Shown here one piece after another: positions 58,545 to 64,000 of a DNA stretch of 64,000 nucleotides. The DNA is from Dermatemys mawii (lineage: Eukaryota > Chordata > Testudines > Dermatemydidae): NCBI GenBank assembly GCA_007922305.1, contig ML677334.1, positions 61,048,858 through 61,112,857 of the forward strand. Direction: 5' to 3'. The position numbers were made by a program, and so were the translations under genes. Position 1 is the first letter of the stretch; every line of letters begins with the position of its first letter. Below the pieces are notes generated by a model. The model had not been told where the DNA came from and ran no database searches. It worked only from the letters and a program-made list of their open reading frames with translations.

Positions 58545-60922
58545 CAAATTTAAAAACATAGTAAGAGGACCAAAAAAATGCCACCGTGGCTAAACAACAA
58601 AATAAGAAAAAAGCAGCCAGAGGCAAAAAGACACCCTTTAAAAATGGGAAGTTAAATCCAATTGAGAAAATGGAAAGGAGCATGAACTGTGGTTAGTGAA
58701 ATGTAAAAATATAATTAGGCCAAAAAAATAATTTAAAGAACAGCCAGCCAAAGACTCAAAGTAACAGCAAAAAATCCCAACCAAACCAAACAAAAAAACC
58801 CGAACAAACTAAGTACATCAGAAGCAGGAAGCCTGCTATACAACCAGTGGGGGCACTGGACAATCAGAATGCTAAAGGAGCACACAAGGAAAATAAGGTC
58901 ATCTCAGAGAAATTAAACAAATTCTTTGCATTGGTCTTCACTGCTGAAGATGTGAGGGAGATTATCTAACCCAAGTCATTCTTTTTAGCTGACAAATCTG
59001 AGGAGCTGTCCCCACTGTCAGGTGTCATTAGAGGAGGTTTTGGAACAAACTGATAAACTAAACAGTAATAAGTCACTGGGACCAGATGGTATTCACCCAG
59101 GAGTTCTGAAGGAACTCAAATGTGAAATTGCAGAACTACTAACTGCTATGTAACCTATCACTTAAGTCAGCTTCTGTAACAGCTGACTGGAGGGTAGCTA
59201 CATGATGCCAATTTTTTTTTTTAAAAAAAAGGCTCCCATGGTGATCCTGAGAATTGCAGGCCAATAAGACTAACTTCAGTACCAGGCAAATTAGATGAAA
59301 CTACAGTAAAGAACAGAATTATCAGATATATAAATGAACATGATTTCTTGGGGAAGAGTCAACATGGCTCTTCTAAAGGGAAATCACGTCTCACCAATCC
59401 ACTAGAATTCTATGAGGGTGTCCACAAGCATGTGCGCAAGGGTGATTCAGTAGTTACAGTGTATTTAGAATTTCAGAAAGCCTTTAACAAGATCCTTCAC
59501 CAAAAGCTCTTAAGCAAAAGAAGCAGTTATAGGATAAGAAGGAAAGTTCTCTCATGGACTGGTAACTGGTTAAAAGATAGGAAACAAAAGGTACTAAAAA
59601 ATGGTCAGTTTTCAGAATGGAGAGAGGTAAATACTGATGACTCACAGGGGTTTGTACTGGGACCAGTTCTATTCAGCATATTCATAAACGATCTGGAGAA
59701 AGGGGTAAATAGTAAAATGGTAAAGTTTGTAAGTGATACAAAGCTACTCAAGATAGTTAAGTCCAAAGCAGACTGCAAAGAGCTACAGCAGGATCTCTCA
59801 AAACTGGGTAACTGGGCAACAAAATAGCAGATGAAATTCAACATTGATAAATGCAAGGTAATGCATACTGGAAAACCTAAACCCAACTGTCAGGAGACAC
59901 CATTTGGGAAGGGTGAATGGGCATTATAACCTCATGGCTGAGTCTGGATGATTACCATTGGCTTCCAAGCAGTATAGTCTAATGGTCGGGATCTCTAGGG
60001 TGCACTCCCTTGCAGGGCCTACTTGCCAGAGTCAATATGGCAGTCCTTGAACATCAGGATAGCATAGCTTGGTGGCCTGAGTGGCTGGAGAGAGAAATCG
60101 CTTCCTTGGGATAGGTGGCAACCAGGATAGAGGGACCCAAGCCCTTGTTACTTCATTGGTCTCAACATAGAGGCCTGGTGGTGGTGGGATTCCCCGCCAC
60201 CAGTTCAGAAGAGATCCTGCTGAAGCACACTGAGCTAATCCCTGGTTCAATGACCAGAACTCTGTTAAATTCCCCAAGGTTACTTCCTACCCATTCTTCT
60301 GTGACTAGTCATCTCAAAAAGATATATTGGAATTGGAAAAAGTTCAGAAAATGACAACAAAAATGATTAGGGGTATGGAACAGCTTCCATATGAGGAGAG
60401 TTTACTAAGTTTGGACTTTCCATCTTGGAAAAGAGATGACAAATGGGGGATATGATAGTGGTCTATAAAATCATGACTAGTATGGAGAAAGTAAATAAGG
60501 AAGTGTTATTTACTTCTCATAACAAAAAAACTGGGCATTGACAAATGAAATTAATAGGTAGCAAGTTTAAAGCAAAGGAAGTATTTCTTCACACAGCACA
60601 CAGTCAACCTGTGGAACTCTTTACTAGAGGATGCTGTGAAGGCTAAGACTATAACAGGGTTCAAAAAAGAACTAGATAAGTTCCTGGAGGATAGGTCTAC
60701 CAGTGGCTATTAGCCAGGATGGGCGGAGATGCAAAACCATGCTCTGAAGTGTCTCTATGCTCTGTTTGCCAGAAGCTGGGTATGGGCATCAGGGGATTGA
60801 TCACTTGATGATTAGCTGTTCTGTTCATCCCTCTGAAGCATCTGGCATTGGCCACAGTCAGAAGACAGGATACTGGGCTAGATGGACCATTGGTTTGATC
60901 AAGTATGGAAACTCTTATGTCT
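58545..60922 (+). mobile_element. CR1 LINE, plus strand, reverse transcriptase to 3' end, interrupted
   Basis: From 58600 remains of the linker (NNKIRKK), then NKLNSNKSLGPDGIHPGVLK near 59050, then an open frame 59348-59827. That frame has QHGSSKGKSRLTNPLEFYEG, YLEFQKAFNK, SQGFVLGPVLFSIFINDLEK and SDTKLLKIVKSKADCKEL. The palm active site FADD is changed to FVSD and the GVPQGS loop is broken, so it is dead. The 3' part resumes near 60311 (GTTCAGAAAATGACAACAAAAATG) and ends CTTATGTC at 60922. About 59893-60305 is foreign. Confidence 0.9.
59893..60305 (-). mobile_element. LTR-like insert within the CR1
   Basis: This block interrupts the CR1. It shares the layout of the solo LTR at 45786-46462 when both are read on plus: a GGCCTGAGTGGCTGG-type motif, an AGGGACCCAAGCCC segment, GGGATTCCCCGCCACCAGTTCAG, and GGTTACTTCCTACCC. 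No TG...CA ends or target duplication could be fixed. CR1 sequence is also missing across the insertion point, so insertion was accompanied or followed by a deletion. Confidence 0.4.
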
Positions 60923-61681
60923 TTTGCTGGCCTGTTTCGGCTGGGAATGTTCTGACTTGGTGGGAATATCGCAGTACATGCAGGGAATTGTGCAGCCTTC
61001 AAAAAATTCAGTCAGCATGGAGAGAGATGCAGGTCTGTGCCTAAGAGAGGTGGTGGCTGAGGAACCAGGAGCCTAGAAAGGGTTTCTTTGGTGGACCACA
61101 AGGGGGAATTTCAGGTGCAGTTGCTTTGAACTGTGACAGTTCCCACTCTACGAAATCTGTTTGCAACAGTCATGACCCTTAGATTGATAACCCATGCTCT
61201 GGCTTAATGATACTCAAGAGGTTCTTTATAGCCATAGATGTAGCTTTTTTCTTGGACTTAAGAGAAGGACTATGTGAAGTCTTAATCCTAATTAAGTCAT
61301 GGCCCTAAGGAAAATGGCAACACAAACAAGAGTACAGACCAACTTAGATGCATACGCATACGCACACACATCATTCCATAGAAAACCAAGTGGAAACTTA
61401 GACTTCAGTGTTTTACCATAAAGAAAATTGCTCTAATGGAGGATGGTTATTTTAAATGAAATTAGTATGAAACCATAGTCACAGAAAACTGCTGTAATAA
61501 ATATTTTTCAGACCTTGTCATTCTGGAGCAGCTCAGCATTGGTATTAGAGATGGGAAGAGAAAAGTAATTCTTTTTTGTACAGGATTTTCATATGGCAAA
61601 ATTTGATTTTTTTAATTTGGGACGAAAACCAATAAATAAATAAATAAAATGATCTGTGAAAGGAAATAGATTCTGTCTTTC
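60923..61681. other. Spacer between CR1 and DIRS-like remains
   Basis: No gene. A short (AAAT)n microsatellite is at 61628-61649. A motif CAGGGAATTGTGCAGCC and GAACTGTGACAGTTCC near 61125-61141 look repeat-like but are not identified. Confidence 0.45.
61628..61649. repeat. (AAAT)n microsatellite
   Basis: About five tandem AAAT units without interruption. Confidence 0.85.
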
Positions 61682-62640
61682 TGGTCCAGAGTTAACAACT
61701 GGTGCCAAGAGCACAATGTAAATCCAGGAATTCCCACCACTCTGGACTTTCTCCAAGCAGGCATAGGTAGAGGCCTTCAGCACAGTACCATTGTACTGCT
61801 TTTAGTAGGATGCTATTCTCAGGATCTTCACACTCCCTGACAAACAATCCACAGGTAGCCAGATTCCTTCCAACAACTGATCAGCCAGATTGGTGACCAG
61901 GTCACTGCTTCTAAAATGGAGCCTTCAATTCATTTTGAGGACTGTGACAAGCCTTTCCTTGAAGACTTTGACTTCATTCTCAACCTTCTGTCCATTCATT
62001 AAGACTTTTCCTCAAGTAGTTATTGTGTCCACCAGACAAATGTTGGGGATGATAGCCCTATCTACACAGAATCCTTATTACATGTTGGACAAGATGGCAT
62101 TCATGACATCAGAATACTTTCTTCCTAAGGTAAAGTCCTCCTGTCACAATTGACAAGAGGTTATGCTTCCTTTGTTCAGGACACATAGCATCCAACCGAA
62201 AAGGTTTGGCACATCTTTGTGTCAAAAGAGCACTGAAAATCTCTCTCAAGCATAGGGAATTCATTAAAAGATCAGACTACCCATTCATGTTCTTCCACCT
62301 AAAATGCCAGGGACTCAGAGCTTCCACATTCTCCATTGCTAGGTAGATTATTAGATTATGTTGTGGAAGCCTACATATCATCAGAGGTTCCTTTCCCAGA
62401 AGGGATTGAGGCACATTCCACAAGATCCTTAGAATTTCCATGAGTGAAATGAGAAAGTGCACTGGAAATTTGGGCAGCAGCCTCTTGGAATACCTTTATT
62501 AAGCACTAAAAGGTGGACCTTTTATCTTCCACAGAGGTCTCCTTTGTCAGGAAGATGCCGCAGGTGGAGATACTTCACTCCAACAGAACTTTAGTTCACT
62601 GGTCACTACTTTCCAAATGCCCAGAACTGTGGGAGATGTG
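61682..62640 (+). mobile_element. DIRS-like retrotransposon remnant: tyrosine recombinase domain, decayed
   Basis: Successive frames give the parts of a DIRS-type tyrosine recombinase in the right order. First is an N-terminal core-binding part, W..VNNWCQEHNVNPGIPTTL and LDFLQAGIGRGLQ (61682 onward). Then STRQMLGMIALSTQNPYYML and YFLPKV (about 62028-62140), where the first catalytic Arg box is expected. Then VKRALKISLKHREFIKRSDY (62221 onward), HSTRS at 62414-62428 (the H-x-x-R box), and FIKH followed by KVDLLSSTEVSFVRK (62495 onward). The codon after FIKH, where the nucleophilic Tyr is expected, is TAA (62507-62509). At least three frameshifts separate the parts. No reverse transcriptase part is visible upstream, so only the 3' region is retained. 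Confidence 0.8.
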
Positions 62641-62978
62641 GTGCTGCAGAAAAGAAAATTTCTTTCTAATAATAATTTTCTTTCTGCTAGCAGCATGTTC
62701 CACAATTCTATCCAACCCCAGATGGCTCAGGAGTCAAAGATCAGATGCTAGGTGGAATAATTATCACATTCCTTGGTCATCCAAGACATCCTTGGTCTAA
62801 TGCACACAGTTATTTAGTTATTTCTAGAATGTTTGTTAATGATGTTTTATATCTTGGGAACAGCTCATCTAGCAACAAGCAGGAGCAGAGGGGGCATGGC
62901 CAGACAATGGCACCAAAATGATGATCTGCTTCCAAGAGCTGCAGAGAGAAAAGCAGCAAAGCATCCAGAACTGTGGGA
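62621..62978 (+). repeat. Direct repeat pair 3' of the DIRS-like recombinase
   Basis: CCAGAACTGTGGGAG occurs at 62621-62635 and again at 62964-62978. Similar flanks follow (GCTGCAGAAAAGAAAAT versus GGCAGCAGAGAGGAAAAT). DIRS elements carry split or inverted repeats in their 3' region, so this pair may be the remnant of that structure. Confidence 0.45.
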
Positions 62979-62979
62979 G

Positions 62980-64000
62980 GCACAGGCAGCAGAGAGGAAA
63001 ATATCAGTAACAAGTCTTCCATTTCTCTCGCAAGGAGGGGGGAATTGTGTTTGGGATTTTCTCTTTGTCTTTGAGTTGCTATGTTCTGGTAGAATAGTGG
63101 CCAAAGAATAGTGACTTTGCACTTGATACAAAGCAAACGTTTGAAGTGTTTCTTATTCCCTGTGGGAGCAGATTAGTCCTTTAGATACATGACGCGGCCT
63201 CCTAGTGGGAGCCAGTTGGTGGAGAAGAGGTTTGGTATACTTTGCAGTAACTCTTGCTGCTGAGGAGCCATGCAGCTACATTCTGTGCCAGTTGCAGTTT
63301 CCTTAGGGTTGTAGCTTTCATGCATATCTAGAGTATATATACAGTGCACAAATCTTATGGCAGACAGCATGCACTTCAAGCCCCCCTTTGCACAAGTGAG
63401 GCACTGCTGAGGTGCGAAGAGTTCAGGCACACCACAACTTTAGGGTACATACTTTCACAACTCTATACGTAGTCAACCAGCATCTTCTCTGTCTACACTG
63501 CTATTTTTAGTGGCATAGTTCCCTGTGCAAGAGCCTTTCACTACCATGTGTAGCTAAACACCAAAGTCTGCTTGTCACTGTGTTGTGTTGCTACAAGTGT
63601 AATGCCTGCATCCTACATGCCGCCACAGTGTAGTACATTGCTATAGTCCAGCCTGGAGGTAATGAAGGTGTATATTGTGGAGGCCAGGTCATCATCTTCC
63701 AGGTTAGCATGCAGATTTCTAGCTGATTATAGATTGGAGAACATGTTTCTTGTGGATGCTGTGAGGTGAAATCTTTATCAGTGAGGAGTCCAGAAATTTT
63801 GAATTGTGGACTGATGTCTTCAGTTGTGAGGCTGTATCTTCAAGTAGGAAATCCCTCACCACGGCTGCAAACGCTTTAGTGTTTTCCTTCTGCCAACCAT
63901 TACAACATTGTTGCTACTTAACCAGCCCTTCAAATCTCTTCCTTTTCTTATCCGTGTTCAGAACAAAATCCCAGGAAAATGGACCAGAGAAAGTATCTGT
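62980..64000. other. Intergenic sequence to the window end
   Basis: No gene recognised. The stretch near 63600-63960 (TAGTCCAGCCTGGAGGTAATG and following) has the look of an old antisense LINE fragment, but I could not match protein motifs. Confidence 0.4.

Noticed and set aside
58159..58593. 144-codon open frame before the CR1
   Set aside because: No motif recognised, and its last part is already CR1 sequence, so it is a chance frame.
1..64000. CRISPR arrays, operons, tRNA or rRNA genes
   Set aside because: No regularly spaced repeats, no bacterial gene organisation, and no tRNA-like A/B box pair beyond MIR-type SINE heads.

Overview
The window is vertebrate genomic DNA, most likely from a turtle or another non-avian sauropsid. 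Supporting signs are an AT-rich background, one CpG island, GT-AG introns, many CR1 LINE 3' ends with the ATTCTATG-type tail, an RTE LINE, a DIRS-like tyrosine-recombinase element, solo LTRs, hAT- and mariner-like non-autonomous elements and MIR-type SINEs. There is no prokaryotic gene organisation. The species call is inferred from repeat content; no database could be searched.

One protein-coding gene can be read, at 3.2-6.4 kb on the plus strand. Its exons are too short to appear as long open reading frames. A CpG island (about 2800-3480) holds a probable non-coding exon 1 ending at 3394. Coding exons follow at 3934-4038 (start codon 3984), 5469-5561 and 5651-5753. All have splice sites in compatible phase. 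The joined product starts MASVPSAGCLLAKNQYYR and carries a GLPE...WWIKNF motif, which I recognise as PPDPFL (pancreatic progenitor cell differentiation and proliferation factor-like, formerly C8orf22). It ends either at a TAA lying inside the exon 4 splice donor (84 aa) or in a small candidate exon at 6408 (87 aa).

The remaining ~57 kb has no other gene I can support. In human, PPDPFL is followed by a long gene-poor interval before SNTG1, so a gene desert here is expected. Layout: 8.4-10.1 kb, an antisense CR1 nested inside an older plus-strand CR1 3' end; 20.7-21.4 kb, adjacent DNA-element fragments and a CR1 tail; 22.7-25.2 kb, LTR-like pieces and a MITE; 28.5-29.7 kb, a hAT-like element beside an LTR-like block; 33.2-35.4 kb, a hAT-like element beside a long antisense CR1 with endonuclease and reverse-transcriptase remains; 43.2-46.5 kb, MITE, CR1 tails and a 677-bp solo LTR; 47.4-48.2 kb, a young RTE fragment with a perfect 12-bp target duplication; 52.5-54.1 kb, a mariner-like element and a 617-bp solo LTR; 54.7-55.2 kb, two CR1 tails; 58.5-60.9 kb, a CR1 interrupted by an LTR-like insert; 61.7-63.0 kb, DIRS-like tyrosine-recombinase remains. 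The other stretches are AT-rich, non-coding, and scattered with small palindromic MITEs.

The strongest second-look items are the PPDPFL gene structure (overlapping upstream ORF, stop codon inside a donor, 40-bp inverted repeat in intron 2), the RTE insertion, and the DIRS recombinase whose expected catalytic tyrosine codon is now TAA. I found no convincing undescribed system.
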